DNA of 64,000 bases from Leptospira sp. Its GTDB lineage: Bacteria > Spirochaetota > Leptospiria > Leptospirales > Leptospiraceae. The translations under genes and the position numbers were made by a program. The notes beneath the pieces are model-generated. The model was not told where the DNA came from. It did no database searches and saw nothing but the letters and a program-made list of their open reading frames with translations. The stretch covers positions 17,781-81,780 of the forward strand of contig PEQN01000010.1 in NCBI GenBank assembly GCA_002786225.1. Reading direction: 5' to 3'. Shown one piece after another: positions 44,781 through 53,521 of this stretch; position 1 is the stretch's first letter; each line of letters opens with the position of its first letter.

Positions 44781-45530
44781 ATGATAACTGTCTCAATAGC
44801 TAACCAAAAAGGAGGGGAAGGAAAAACGACTACCTCTTTAAACCTTGCAATCGGCTTAGCGCGACGGGGCAAAAGAACCCTCATAATCGATATGGATCCT
44901 CAGGCAAACTCTACTGGAATTTTTCTAAATCCGGAAACCAGTTCAAAGAATCTGTATCATGTTTTTAATAAAAAAACCAAAATGAGCGAGGTCGTTCAAA
45001 AGGTTTATGCAGACAATTTGTATCTTGCTCCCTCTTCCACTAACCTTGCTGAATTAGAAGCGATGAATACCAACTCCGTTGAGGCTCCTTACTTACTGAG
45101 AGACTCACTTCAAGTAGTGGAAAAAGACTTCGATTTTTGCATAATTGACTGCCCACCTAGTCTTTCGATCTTTACCATAAACGCCTTGGTTGCATCTAAT
45201 TTTGTCATCATACCCCTTCAGGCTGAAAAATTTTCTGTAGATGGAATCGTTGGACTCCAACAAACCATTTCTAGTATCAAGAAAAGAATCAATCCAAATT
45301 TGGAAATTATGGGCGCCTTGATCACTCAACTTAAGCCCCAAACACTACTTACGAAAACCATAGTCCCAGTATTGAATAAATATTTTAAAATCTTCGAGAA
45401 CAGCATCTCCGACGGAGTAGCAATAGGAGAAAGTCATCTTGCCAAAAAATCTGTATTTGACTATAATAAATCCAGCCGTCAAGCGCAAGAGTATGAAGGC
45501 TTCGTGGAGGAATTTTTAAGTGAGCTCTAA
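44781..45530 (+). CDS. parA: ParA partition ATPase
   Basis: A 249-residue ParA/Soj-type protein. It has the deviant Walker A KGGEGKTTTSLNLA with signature Lys, the IDMDPQANSTG motif and the CPPSLSIFTINALVAS and PLQAEKFSVDG segments. It lacks the N-terminal HTH of large plasmid ParA, so it is of the short chromosomal/type Ib form and is unlikely to repress its own promoter alone. A GAGGGG site precedes the ATG. It overlaps parB by 11 bp. Confidence 0.95.
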   Translation: MITVSIANQKGGEGKTTTSLNLAIGLARRGKRTLIIDMDPQANSTGIFLNPETSSKNLYHVFNKKTKMSEVVQKVYADNLYLAPSSTNLAELEAMNTNSVEAPYLLRDSLQVVEKDFDFCIIDCPPSLSIFTINALVASNFVIIPLQAEKFSVDGIVGLQQTISSIKKRINPNLEIMGALITQLKPQTLLTKTIVPVLNKYFKIFENSISDGVAIGESHLAKKSVFDYNKSSRQAQEYEGFVEEFLSEL

Positions 45531-46389
45531 AAGTAAACGATTAGGATCCTTAGCTGATGTCTTTAAGTCAGAGTCCTTGGATGGAACCATGCGCAAAATT
45601 CGTATGGATAGGATTCAACCGTCTACCAACCAACCAAGGCAGGATAGAACCAAGGGAGTAAGCGAGCTTGCGGAGTCACTAAAGAAGGAAGGTCTGCTCC
45701 AACCTATAGTGGTAGCTAAAGATGAAAAAGACGAAGACAAATACAGAATCATAGCTGGCGAAAGAAGATACCATGCAGCAAGCAGTCTTGGTTGGATGGA
45801 AATTGAATGTAAAATTTTTGATAGAAATGAAAAAGAAATCTATAAACTAGCAATCATAGAAAACCTACAAAGAGAAGATTTGAGTGCCTTTGAAGAAGCA
45901 GATGCCTTAAACCACCTAAAACTTGAATACAAATACACGGACTCAGAATTAGCAGACATGTTTGGCAAAAGCCGAAGCTATATGACTGAAATTTTGAGTA
46001 TAGCAAACCTAAGTCCCAAGGCAGTAAAATCCTGTAGGGATCTTGAAATAGACAATAAGAACCTCTTGGTACAAGCAGCCCAAGCGGAAAAAAAGGGAAA
46101 CTTTCAAGAATTTCTAGAAAGAATTAAGGCTGGGGAATTGAAAACGGTCAAGGATGCAAAAAACTTTAACCGTGGCCCAAGCATTGTCGAAGTTGAGACT
46201 ACTATTCCAAATAGGGCTCCCGCAAATGAGCCAGGTCTTCCCTACGAAGAGCAAGTTTCCAAAAAATCAGGGATTCGCATCCAGAAAAAAGCTGATTCAG
46301 TGAATCTACTATGTGATGACCCTATTTTATTGATGGAAATTTATAAATTTATCAAAAAGGAAATTCCTAAAAAATTTCCCAACAACTAA
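45520..46389 (+). CDS. parB: ParB partition protein (CTPase/HTH)
   Basis: A 289-residue ParB. The ParB/Spo0J nuclease-like domain is marked by QPRQDRTKGVSELAESLKKE, GERRYHAA (CTP binding) and IIENLQREDLSAFEEA, followed by the HTH SELADMFGKSRSYMTEI and a C-terminal dimerisation region. It loads at parS and spreads. The GTG start is backed by GGAGG 9 nt upstream and lies inside the parA 3' end. No classical GTTTCACGTGAAAC parS is seen nearby, so the TGTCGGATATCCGACA pair is the leading candidate. Confidence 0.94.
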   Translation: MSSKSKRLGSLADVFKSESLDGTMRKIRMDRIQPSTNQPRQDRTKGVSELAESLKKEGLLQPIVVAKDEKDEDKYRIIAGERRYHAASSLGWMEIECKIFDRNEKEIYKLAIIENLQREDLSAFEEADALNHLKLEYKYTDSELADMFGKSRSYMTEILSIANLSPKAVKSCRDLEIDNKNLLVQAAQAEKKGNFQEFLERIKAGELKTVKDAKNFNRGPSIVEVETTIPNRAPANEPGLPYEEQVSKKSGIRIQKKADSVNLLCDDPILLMEIYKFIKKEIPKKFPNN

Positions 46390-46450
46390 ATTAGTACTAA
46401 GCAAACATGTACTAAGACATATTTTTTCCTTATTTTTGCCATATTCTTCC

Positions 46451-46479
46451 TTGACAAAATAGGCAGCCCTCCCCATAAT
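46451..46479 (+). promoter_or_regulatory. Forward sigma-70 promoter for rep
   Basis: TTGACA (46451-46456), a 17-bp spacer and CATAAT (46474-46479) give eleven of twelve consensus bases. Transcription would begin near 46486, leaving a structured leader of about 230 nt before the rep ATG at 46718. Confidence 0.65.
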
Positions 46480-46560
46480 GTGACATAATCTAGTAAACAC
46501 CGATATAGTACTTTTTTTGGTGGTGGGGAACGAATTGCTAGAATAAAGAACGATTCCCCA

Positions 46561-46587
46561 AGAAAAAAACCCCTGGGTGACCAGGGG
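46561..46587 (-). terminator. Intrinsic terminator of the antisense RNA
   Basis: On the minus strand a 7-bp GC-rich stem (CCCCTGG/CCAGGGG, 46570-46587) with a 4-nt loop is followed by TTTTTTTC (46569-46562). Read on the plus strand there is no T-run after the stem, so it should not stop rep transcription. Confidence 0.75.
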
Positions 46588-46617
46588 CCGGGTGATCCCG
46601 AAGGAATGTTGTTGGAT
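46562..46617 (-). ncRNA. Putative antisense RNA to the rep leader (about 56 nt)
   Basis: A strong minus-strand promoter (TTGACA-N18-TATTAT, 46652 to 46623) predicts a start near 46617. Some 30 nt later the RNA would fold CGGG-ATCA-CCCG (46600-46589) and then CCCCTGG-TCAC-CCAGGGG (46587-46570), followed by seven U residues, which is a textbook intrinsic terminator on this strand. No minus-strand protein gene exists here that the terminator could serve. The RNA is fully complementary to the rep mRNA leader, as expected of copy-control antisense RNAs. Confidence 0.65.
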
Positions 46618-46622
46618 GAGAC

Positions 46623-46652
46623 ATAATAAACATTATGTCGGATTATTGTCAA
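46623..46652 (-). promoter_or_regulatory. Reverse promoter with TGTCGGAT half-site in its spacer
   Basis: TTGACA (minus strand, 46652-46647) and TATTAT (46628-46623) are separated by 18 bp. The spacer contains TGTCGGAT (46636-46643), eight of the nine bases of one arm of the palindrome found upstream of parA, and overlaps the dyad ACATAAT-N4-ATTATGT. A protein bound here would block this promoter. Confidence 0.6.
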
Positions 46653-46717
46653 CCTTCTTTGGGATTTTTTGATTAAAATTGGGATTTTTTATGCAAAAAT
46701 CTCATCGAGGTGACAGA

Positions 46718-47647
46718 ATGAGTGAACACCAATCGTATGTCCGCATCATGTCGGACATTTTGGATTCGGGAGTTTGGGCGAAGCTTTCTCCAGCCGGAAG
46801 AGCCCTCTATCCCGTACTTTTGAGATTTACAGACTACAATTTTCGATATGTTTGGCCCAATACGGAAACATTGATGAGGCTAACAGGATTTCGTACGAAA
46901 AAATCTATAGTAGAAGCCAAAAGAGACCTAGAGCAAAATGGTTTAATCTTTACTGTTTCAGGATCTGGGCGAACCAGTACCAGGTTTTACTTTCGCTTCG
47001 ACTATGAGGGCTCCAAAATTACCCCTCTGGGGGATACAAGCATAAACCCCAGGGGGCCAGAAGGACAATCCTCAGGGGTTTATGCGAATGGGCTTGAGGG
47101 GGTTAAAAACGGAAACCCGAACCATATTAATATAACCATAAACAATACCCAAGATAATAAATCTAAAGAGGATATTCTGAAAGATGAAAAAGACCAATTT
47201 TCAGCAGAAAAGAAATACTCTAAAAATGGAGCAACCCTTAGTTTAGAAAGTCTTTTGGAAGATTATGGTGCTGAGGTTTTTCATTATGCCTACCAGGAAG
47301 CGAAGAAAAGAGAACTTCAAAATAATCTTCCTTATATAAAAACGATTTGTAGGAACCGAATTTCCAAGCTTCAAGAAACGCTTAATATTGGGCAAAAATT
47401 GGGAGCTTCTCCCAGTCCCCAACCTTCCTGGTTTGGATTTTTGGAATGGGCAAAATCTCGACTCTCTTCATCTAGTTATAAAGATTTGCAAGAATTAGAT
47501 ATTGTCGTTGATGGAGATTGCATCTGTATCCAAGAAAAAGTGACAGCATCCCAAAGAACCATAATCGAAAGGTATTTTTCCCAGGAAGTAGACACAGATA
47601 TACTTGTGGTTTTTGCTTCCCCTAAAGTAGAGAACAGAATTTTTTGA
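46718..47647 (+). CDS. rep: Replication initiator protein (Rep, HTH type)
   Basis: The frame opens at 46679, but ATG 46718 has a GAGGTGA site 6-7 nt upstream and is chosen; the protein then has 309 residues. The N-terminal 100 residues are a winged-helix/HTH domain (SEHQSYVRIMSDILDSG, then RFTDYNFRYVWPNTETLMRL) typical of plasmid Rep and replisome-organiser proteins. The middle is disordered and Asn-rich, and the C-terminus holds LESLLEDYGAEVFHYAYQEA, like primosome-type DnaD tails. Position after parAB matches the rep-par modules known from leptophage LE1 and leptospiral plasmids. Confidence 0.8.
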   Translation: MSEHQSYVRIMSDILDSGVWAKLSPAGRALYPVLLRFTDYNFRYVWPNTETLMRLTGFRTKKSIVEAKRDLEQNGLIFTVSGSGRTSTRFYFRFDYEGSKITPLGDTSINPRGPEGQSSGVYANGLEGVKNGNPNHINITINNTQDNKSKEDILKDEKDQFSAEKKYSKNGATLSLESLLEDYGAEVFHYAYQEAKKRELQNNLPYIKTICRNRISKLQETLNIGQKLGASPSPQPSWFGFLEWAKSRLSSSSYKDLQELDIVVDGDCICIQEKVTASQRTIIERYFSQEVDTDILVVFASPKVENRIF

Positions 47648-47652
47648 ACATT

Positions 47653-50172
47653 ATGAGATATGAACCAATTCGAATTAGCCACCCAAGGCAAGTCCAACAC
47701 CTGAGAGTAAGCACTCAAGGGGTATTTGAAGAAAAATCAGGACAATTGATATCCTTTCTGGATGAGAAAGAAAAAAGCGGATTAACATCCATTATATTAG
47801 AACTATCCCCTGAGAACCAACATTTCAATCGAATTGAGATCCACCCAGTTGCGGGAGACACTGACTATTTTCCTGATGTCTTTCGTATAGAAATGTCCCA
47901 AGACCAAAAGTACTGGGAGCCTATCATCCAGGAGTCTGGATTCAAGCGAGCTCAAAAAGCGGTAGCGTTTTGGAATTTTACCCTAACATCAGCTAGGTAT
48001 ATAAAGTTTATTTGTAAAGTGACCCGTAAGACTGACCAAGGAAAATACAAGGTGTCCTTTGGCCAATTTAAAGTAATGATTTCGGGTGTAACAGGTATCC
48101 AGGCAAGTTCTGAATTGGACCGATTGAAAGTAAAAGAAAATTTAATTGATACAAGACCAGATTATGGTTGGGCTTCGAGCGAAAGACAAAATCCCCAAGA
48201 TGAATTTCTCGTTTTTGATTTATCAGCAATTCATAGAATTGAAGAAGTTAGAATGCTGTCCAAGCAAGACGAGGTTACAAATTTTCCAGAAAGATTTACC
48301 GTTTATTATAGCGAGGATGATCTTTCTTGGCACCAGCTTCTAGAAGAGCCTTCTTTCATGGCTGAACCTGGAACTTGGTACCGCTGGAGATTTCTTCCAG
48401 TGAATGCAAGGTTTCTGAAAGTAATCTGCAACCAAGAGAAGCAAGCGAACAAAGTGTCCTATATATCTGAGATCATTGAGGTTGAATTCTATGCTACACC
48501 AGATGCAGCAGATGATGATAAAGCAGGTAGGACTCAAGGACCTCTGCCTTATGCATCTGTGCTAAGAGCAGGAATGGTCAGACTTGCCGTTGATGGAGAA
48601 ACTCGCGAAGGTGTGTCTGTACAAGGCAGTGATCGTAGACTCAGAGAAGGAACTACGGAATACAAAGGGATAGTTGAGCTTGCTACTGATGGGGAAGACC
48701 GTGAAGGTGTCGTAGTCCAAGGAAATGATAAGCGCCTTAAGAATGCAACAGAACTTGGACATGGCTTGGTTCGTCTCGCAAGATCAGGTGAGAGTCGAGA
48801 AAATGTTGTCGTGCAAGGAAATGATGAAAGACTTAAGCTTGCAAGTACAGAGAGTCCTGGCATCGTAGAACTCGCATTAGATGGAGAAACGCGACCTGGA
48901 ATTGCTGTACAAGCTAATGATAAGAGACTTAGAAAAGCTAGCCAGAAAGAACCCGGTTTGGTCACACTCGCAGCAACAGGTGATCCATCTCCAGATAAAG
49001 TAGTAACAGGTGATGATGAAAGACTTAGAGATGCAAGTACAGAAGCAAAAGGTATAGTACGTCTTGCTCAAAATGGTGAAGATTCAGCCTTAGCAGCTGT
49101 GCAGGGGAATGATAAAAGAATTAAAAATGCTACAACTGAATCTTATGGTATAGTACAATTAGCACGATCAGGAGAATCAAAACCTGGGGTCGTTGTTCAG
49201 GCCGATGATAATCGAATTAAGCCTGCATCCGAAGAGAACATGGGAATCGTAAGACTTGCACTTCTAGGCTCTGATGAACCTGGTAAGGCAGTCGTATCCA
49301 ATGATCCTAGATTGAAAGATGCCAGAAATCCACTTCCCCACACACATGATTATGCAGCTAAAGACCATGATTACAATTCACATTCTGGGCTGATTCGGTT
49401 AACTGGGGATACATCTTCATCCTTCCAAGGAATTTTTCCTCCACCAGACAAACACTCTGTGATTTTTGGTAAAAACCAAAATCCTGAAGGTGCCGGAATT
49501 TCGGCAATTGGAAATAAAGAAGGCATTATTGGATATTCAGATCATACTGGAGTTCTCGGTATGTCAGCTGGTCAGTCTGGCAATGGATATGGAATCTTAG
49601 GTCTAAGCAAGAAGGGATCGGGCGGTGGTTTTACCTCTCAGTCTGGTTATGCTGTCCATGCAAATGGAAAAGGCTTCCCAGATAGAAATGTTCCTGGTTC
49701 TGGGAAAGGTCTATTAGTGGATGGAGATTCTTTATTCCACGGAACTGTCTCCATACATCTCTCCAATAGCCAAGATTGCATAGCTAAGAAATTTAAATTA
49801 GACACTCGTGATGTAGTATCTCCTGGGGATTTGCTAGTAGCTACCGATGAATCCTTGAAGCTTGCAAAATCCAAACAGCCCTACTCTACAAATGTGATTG
49901 GCGTACTTGTTGCAAGTCCTTCCCTTCTCTTGGGGGAAGAAAAAAAAGATCCAAACGAAGGTTTGGTGGCAGTTTATGGAGCTGTGCTACTAAATGTAGA
50001 TCCATCTATGGGTATGATAAATCCAGGAGACTTACTTGTAAGCGGCTTGACGAGTGGTTATGCGGTCAAAGCAGACTCAAATAAAATTAAACCAGGAACC
50101 TTGGTTGGGAAGGCTCTAGAAGCATCTAAGAAGGAACGTGGTCAGATCTTAGTTTTATTAACTCTGGGCTAA
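47653..50172 (+). CDS. Discoidin-like and tail-fibre-like repeat protein
   Basis: An 839-842-residue protein with no signal peptide. Two discoidin-like (F5/8C) beta domains occupy about 20-150 and 155-288. Eight tandem units of about 32 residues follow (about 309-563), each reading G-[IL]-V-x-L-A, then VQGND-x-R-[LI]. A collagen-free glycine-rich region with HTHDY and a C-terminal domain (PGDLLVSGLTSGYAVKA, GKALEAS, QILVLLTL) like those of phage tail fibres ends it. The start is ATG 47653 or TTG 47644, which overlaps rep. It looks like a phage- or tailocin-derived surface-binding protein next to the replication module. Confidence 0.7.
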   Translation: MRYEPIRISHPRQVQHLRVSTQGVFEEKSGQLISFLDEKEKSGLTSIILELSPENQHFNRIEIHPVAGDTDYFPDVFRIEMSQDQKYWEPIIQESGFKRAQKAVAFWNFTLTSARYIKFICKVTRKTDQGKYKVSFGQFKVMISGVTGIQASSELDRLKVKENLIDTRPDYGWASSERQNPQDEFLVFDLSAIHRIEEVRMLSKQDEVTNFPERFTVYYSEDDLSWHQLLEEPSFMAEPGTWYRWRFLPVNARFLKVICNQEKQANKVSYISEIIEVEFYATPDAADDDKAGRTQGPLPYASVLRAGMVRLAVDGETREGVSVQGSDRRLREGTTEYKGIVELATDGEDREGVVVQGNDKRLKNATELGHGLVRLARSGESRENVVVQGNDERLKLASTESPGIVELALDGETRPGIAVQANDKRLRKASQKEPGLVTLAATGDPSPDKVVTGDDERLRDASTEAKGIVRLAQNGEDSALAAVQGNDKRIKNATTESYGIVQLARSGESKPGVVVQADDNRIKPASEENMGIVRLALLGSDEPGKAVVSNDPRLKDARNPLPHTHDYAAKDHDYNSHSGLIRLTGDTSSSFQGIFPPPDKHSVIFGKNQNPEGAGISAIGNKEGIIGYSDHTGVLGMSAGQSGNGYGILGLSKKGSGGGFTSQSGYAVHANGKGFPDRNVPGSGKGLLVDGDSLFHGTVSIHLSNSQDCIAKKFKLDTRDVVSPGDLLVATDESLKLAKSKQPYSTNVIGVLVASPSLLLGEEKKDPNEGLVAVYGAVLLNVDPSMGMINPGDLLVSGLTSGYAVKADSNKIKPGTLVGKALEASKKERGQILVLLTLG

Positions 50173-50202
50173 GATTGAGGCATCTTGCTTCCTAAGATTG
50201 TA

Positions 50203-51012
50203 TTAGAGCTTGTTCAATTTCCTGTATCTTGCTTCTAAGTCTTGGATAGCCTCATGCCCTTCTTTGCCTAGACTTTCAGAGAAAGAGTTCACATAGAGGT
50301 CAATGTGGGATTGTACAACATCCAAATTTTTATTTTGGGAATTCGCTAAAATGTAATCCTTGGCTTCTTTTGGGTTTTGCCATGCGAGTTGGAGACTTTT
50401 CTTAATTAGGTGGTCAATCTGTTCTTTTGTCTCCTTGCCCAAGCTTCGCTTAATTGCTATGCAACCTAGTGGTATGGGATAGGACGTTGTCTTCTCCCAC
50501 CACTCTCCCAAATCGGCAACAACTTCTAGACCAAAATCTTGGTAAGTAAATCTTTCTTCATGAATGATGACTCCAAGGTCAGCATTGCCATTAGAAAGTT
50601 CGTGGATAATTTTATCGTAACGCTTGTATTGTAGGGGAAGGGAAGAATTGCCAGCATACAATTGGAGTAGCAAATTTGCAGTCGTCATGCTACCGGGAGA
50701 GAGTATAGATTTTGCATTGGCAATAGTAAAATCTGTCCCTTTTCTTCGTATCAAAAGAGGACCACAACCGCGACCCAAGGCTGAACCAGAATCTAGAATC
50801 TCATATTTATCAGCAACTTGGAAGTAGGCGGAAAAAGAGAGCTTGGTAATATCATATCTTCCAATGAGTGCTGACTGATTCAATTCTTCCACATCTTTGA
50901 GCTCTTCAACAATTTGTATCTTGGGATTTAAATTAGAATGGATGAGATTGTAGAAAATGAAAGTATCATTGGGACAAGGTGAATAGGCTAAAGTAAATCT
51001 TGATTCTTTCAT
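50203..51012 (-). CDS. mqnD: 1,4-dihydroxy-6-naphthoate synthase
   Basis: A 269-residue periplasmic-binding-fold enzyme with the family start LAYSPCPNDTFIFYNLIH, then RRKGTDFTIANAKSILSPGSMTTANLLL and the NADLGVIIHEERFTYQDFGLEVVADLGEWW segment with the catalytic His. It performs the last recognised step of the futalosine route to menaquinone. No other mqn gene is nearby. It converges on the tail-fibre-like gene across 31 bp. Confidence 0.93.
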   Translation of the reverse strand: MKESRFTLAYSPCPNDTFIFYNLIHSNLNPKIQIVEELKDVEELNQSALIGRYDITKLSFSAYFQVADKYEILDSGSALGRGCGPLLIRRKGTDFTIANAKSILSPGSMTTANLLLQLYAGNSSLPLQYKRYDKIIHELSNGNADLGVIIHEERFTYQDFGLEVVADLGEWWEKTTSYPIPLGCIAIKRSLGKETKEQIDHLIKKSLQLAWQNPKEAKDYILANSQNKNLDVVQSHIDLYVNSFSESLGKEGHEAIQDLEARYRKLNKL

Positions 51013-51099
51013 AGTGAAAAAGTGTTTTCCTTATCGCTTTCCTTAATAAAATGGCAAGCACTTAGAGATTTAGAATCTATTCAACTGAGGTAAACTTTC

Positions 51100-52209
51100 G
51101 TGGCTATTAAAATACAAAAATACGGATTCTTTGCTGAATGTATCATTCATATTGTGTATTTAGTTTCGAAGTTTGCCCTAAAGAAGGTTGACCATTACTT
51201 TTTAGACGGCAATCCACGTCGCTTGGATCTGCCCTACCCTACAGTTTATATCGCAAATCATGTTTCCGAATTGGACATACCTGGTCTAGCTACCATTCAT
51301 AAACGCATCCAAAATCCACGCATACAATATACCATTCCTGTAAGGGAAGATATTGTGCAGAAAAATTTCTTAGTTAAGGAATTTCGTCCCAAGGGAATTT
51401 TAAAGTACATTTTGCACTTAATTGATCTCACGGGAATTTTACCTCTTTTATTTCGGATAGTTGGAGCAGTTCCTGTCAAGCGGCCCTTTAGAGATAATGC
51501 AAGAGCTATGGTTAAGGATGGATCCTTGCGTGATCAAGTCGATAAGGACTGGACTATACTCTCCGACAATATCGATTTAGGAAAGAATGTTGTAGTCTTC
51601 CCTGAAGGAGTTTTTAGTGAAGATGGCAATTTACGTGTGATAAAGAATGGAATCGCTCACCTTTCAGAAAAGAAGCCAGGCTTGAATTATTTTTACTTTA
51701 ATTTCACCTACGACTTGCTCAGTGATAAGAAGCCATGTTTACATATTGGTTTTGGAGAGCTTTTTCAAATAAATCCTGCATCAAAGAAAGAAGAAATCAC
51801 TTCTATGATCAAAGAAAAATTATCTCGAGCTTATGTAGTGAATTCTGCGAACTTGGTTTCCTTTTTGATTCTAAGCTCTGATTTATTTGTAGGTAAGGAC
51901 AAAATTTGGATACAGAAATCCGTCATGGATCTTGCTAAGAAAATCCATGACAAAGAAAATGCAATGGTAGAAAATGCCTTGCTTGATTCTCAAACGGAAA
52001 CAATAGATCGCATACTCAGCGTTATGGTAAAAAGGAAATTGATATCATTCTCCAAAGAAGGTATTTATGCTAAGGGACCGAAGTGGGAAATCGAAAATAA
52101 TCCAGAGAAGCCTAAAAGTTATAGGAAGGATAAGCCATTTACCTATCATAAAAATCAACTAAGAGCCTTCGAGCCAACTCTTCTGAATAGCATTAGTGAA
52201 TACAAATAG
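51100..52209 (+). CDS. PlsC-like glycerophospholipid acyltransferase
   Basis: A 369-residue protein. The acyltransferase block I reads NHVSELD (H-x4-D) and block III reads VVFPEGVFSEDG, with a hydrophobic segment between them; a helical domain of about 130 residues follows. It would acylate a lysophospholipid or related lipid at the inner membrane. The C-terminal extension is not typical of PlsC itself, so the acceptor is unknown. It is divergent from mqnD across 87 bp and converges on a membrane-protein gene. Confidence 0.82.
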   Translation: MAIKIQKYGFFAECIIHIVYLVSKFALKKVDHYFLDGNPRRLDLPYPTVYIANHVSELDIPGLATIHKRIQNPRIQYTIPVREDIVQKNFLVKEFRPKGILKYILHLIDLTGILPLLFRIVGAVPVKRPFRDNARAMVKDGSLRDQVDKDWTILSDNIDLGKNVVVFPEGVFSEDGNLRVIKNGIAHLSEKKPGLNYFYFNFTYDLLSDKKPCLHIGFGELFQINPASKKEEITSMIKEKLSRAYVVNSANLVSFLILSSDLFVGKDKIWIQKSVMDLAKKIHDKENAMVENALLDSQTETIDRILSVMVKRKLISFSKEGIYAKGPKWEIENNPEKPKSYRKDKPFTYHKNQLRAFEPTLLNSISEYK

Positions 52210-52214
52210 AACTT

Positions 52215-53408
52215 TTACTGACTAATAAAGAATGTCATTTGCTTGGTGATAAAAAGAATTCGAAATAAAATAAATCCCATTAAAACGCTAGAGGCAGCTA
52301 GAAAGCCAAAGTCTTTGTATTCATTGTGGATCTGCTTTGCGAAAATCACTATGGGAATGGTCAAGACGAACATTCTTGCCAAATTATCAAAATTTCTCCA
52401 ATAGCCTTCTTCTGCTATTGTCATTACAGCAAGCAAAGGAAGAAGAGGAAGCAATACTAATACAAGGTTCCAATTTTTTTGCTGTATTGCCTTTCTCATT
52501 TGTGTAAGATTTAATATTAGAATAATATACAATATAAATAAGAAAATTTTTGCAAAATTTTGAACCCAGGATCTAATTTCGAAAATTAGGAAACCTTGGA
52601 AACTTTTTACAAAACCAAACAAAGGAAAGTCGATCATATCTTGGAATTTTAAAGGCAGAGTGCCTGGCTCAGGTATAGAAAGAGATCTGGTATAGAAATA
52701 AAAACCCAGATAAATGGACAGAGGTATTAGAACAGCGGTAAGCTTCTTCCAATTTCTATTGAGAATGAAGTAGATTAGTAGTGGACCAAAAATGAAAATC
52801 GAAGTCTCTCTTACAAATAAGGCTAAAAGCATGTAAACTGCCCCAAGGAATATAGTTAGAAAAGATTTATGTAAGAGTAGTAAGGTTAGTGAAATGATAC
52901 AAAATGAAACTAAAAGGGAATCTGAAACCAAAAGTTGAGTGCTTAAAAAGGAAAAGGCAGAGAAAAGATAGAAAAGAAAAAGTTTTTTATTTTTATCAGA
53001 AAGCAAGGAATACATAGTTAGGCTAGAAAGGATATGAAAGAAAGTGAGTATGCTCAAACATGCAATCACATAGAACTTCCATCCAATTAAATGAGCAAGA
53101 CTTCCTGCTACAAGGGAGAGGCCCAATCTATGGAAACGAAAATAAAAAGAATCAAGAACGGGAAACTCTAGGCTTCCATCATTGAAAAGGAATTGAGAGA
53201 TTAGGAAGAAAAATTGTCCATCATAGCCGCCATCTTTATAAATTACAAATCCGGATGGTATATATTGTGGATTTAAGTTTGCAAAACCCTCCCAAATATT
53301 GATCAGACTTGAAAGATTCATATCATAGTTTTGCACTTTTGCATAAATTGTTATGGCTAAGATCATTAAAAAAGCAAATATTGACAGGATTGGAAAAAGC
53401 TTTTTCAT
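52215..53408 (-). CDS. Polytopic membrane protein, possible GT-C glycosyltransferase
   Basis: A 397-residue protein with about ten hydrophobic segments. The first large loop contains KDGGYDGQFFFLISQ, a pattern (YDGQFYY-like) seen in a family of bacterial membrane proteins thought to be GT-C-type glycosyltransferases. No soluble catalytic domain is present. Its 3' end is 5 bp from the convergent acyltransferase stop. Assignment beyond membrane protein is tentative. Confidence 0.6.
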   Translation of the reverse strand: MKKLFPILSIFAFLMILAITIYAKVQNYDMNLSSLINIWEGFANLNPQYIPSGFVIYKDGGYDGQFFFLISQFLFNDGSLEFPVLDSFYFRFHRLGLSLVAGSLAHLIGWKFYVIACLSILTFFHILSSLTMYSLLSDKNKKLFLFYLFSAFSFLSTQLLVSDSLLVSFCIISLTLLLLHKSFLTIFLGAVYMLLALFVRETSIFIFGPLLIYFILNRNWKKLTAVLIPLSIYLGFYFYTRSLSIPEPGTLPLKFQDMIDFPLFGFVKSFQGFLIFEIRSWVQNFAKIFLFILYIILILNLTQMRKAIQQKNWNLVLVLLPLLPLLAVMTIAEEGYWRNFDNLARMFVLTIPIVIFAKQIHNEYKDFGFLAASSVLMGFILFRILFITKQMTFFISQ

Positions 53409-53521
53409 AGATCACAATATTTACTGGGATAGGGAGTTGTCCTCTGAAAAAAATTTTTGACACTATACAAAATATTTATAAATCTCTCGAAGAACTGGGT
53501 CCTAGAAAATCCTTTCAGATT

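Larger units (their letters stand above)
46390..46717. promoter_or_regulatory. rep control region (328 bp between parB and rep)
   Basis: The stretch holds no gene but is dense with signals. Direct repeats GTACTAAG (46394-46401, 46409-46416) lie first. A forward promoter TTGACA-N17-CATAAT follows at 46451-46479. Next come a long stem TGGGGAA/TTCCCCA (46524-46560), the hairpins at 46570-46587 and 46589-46600, a dyad ACATAAT-N4-ATTATGT (46621-46638) and a reverse promoter (46623-46652). The layout resembles the leader regions of antisense-RNA-controlled plasmids. Confidence 0.65.

Noticed and set aside
48570..49330. Tandem DNA repeat array of about 96 bp
   Set aside because: It encodes the 32-residue protein repeats of the tail-fibre-like protein and has diverged at the DNA level; it is not a separate repeat element.
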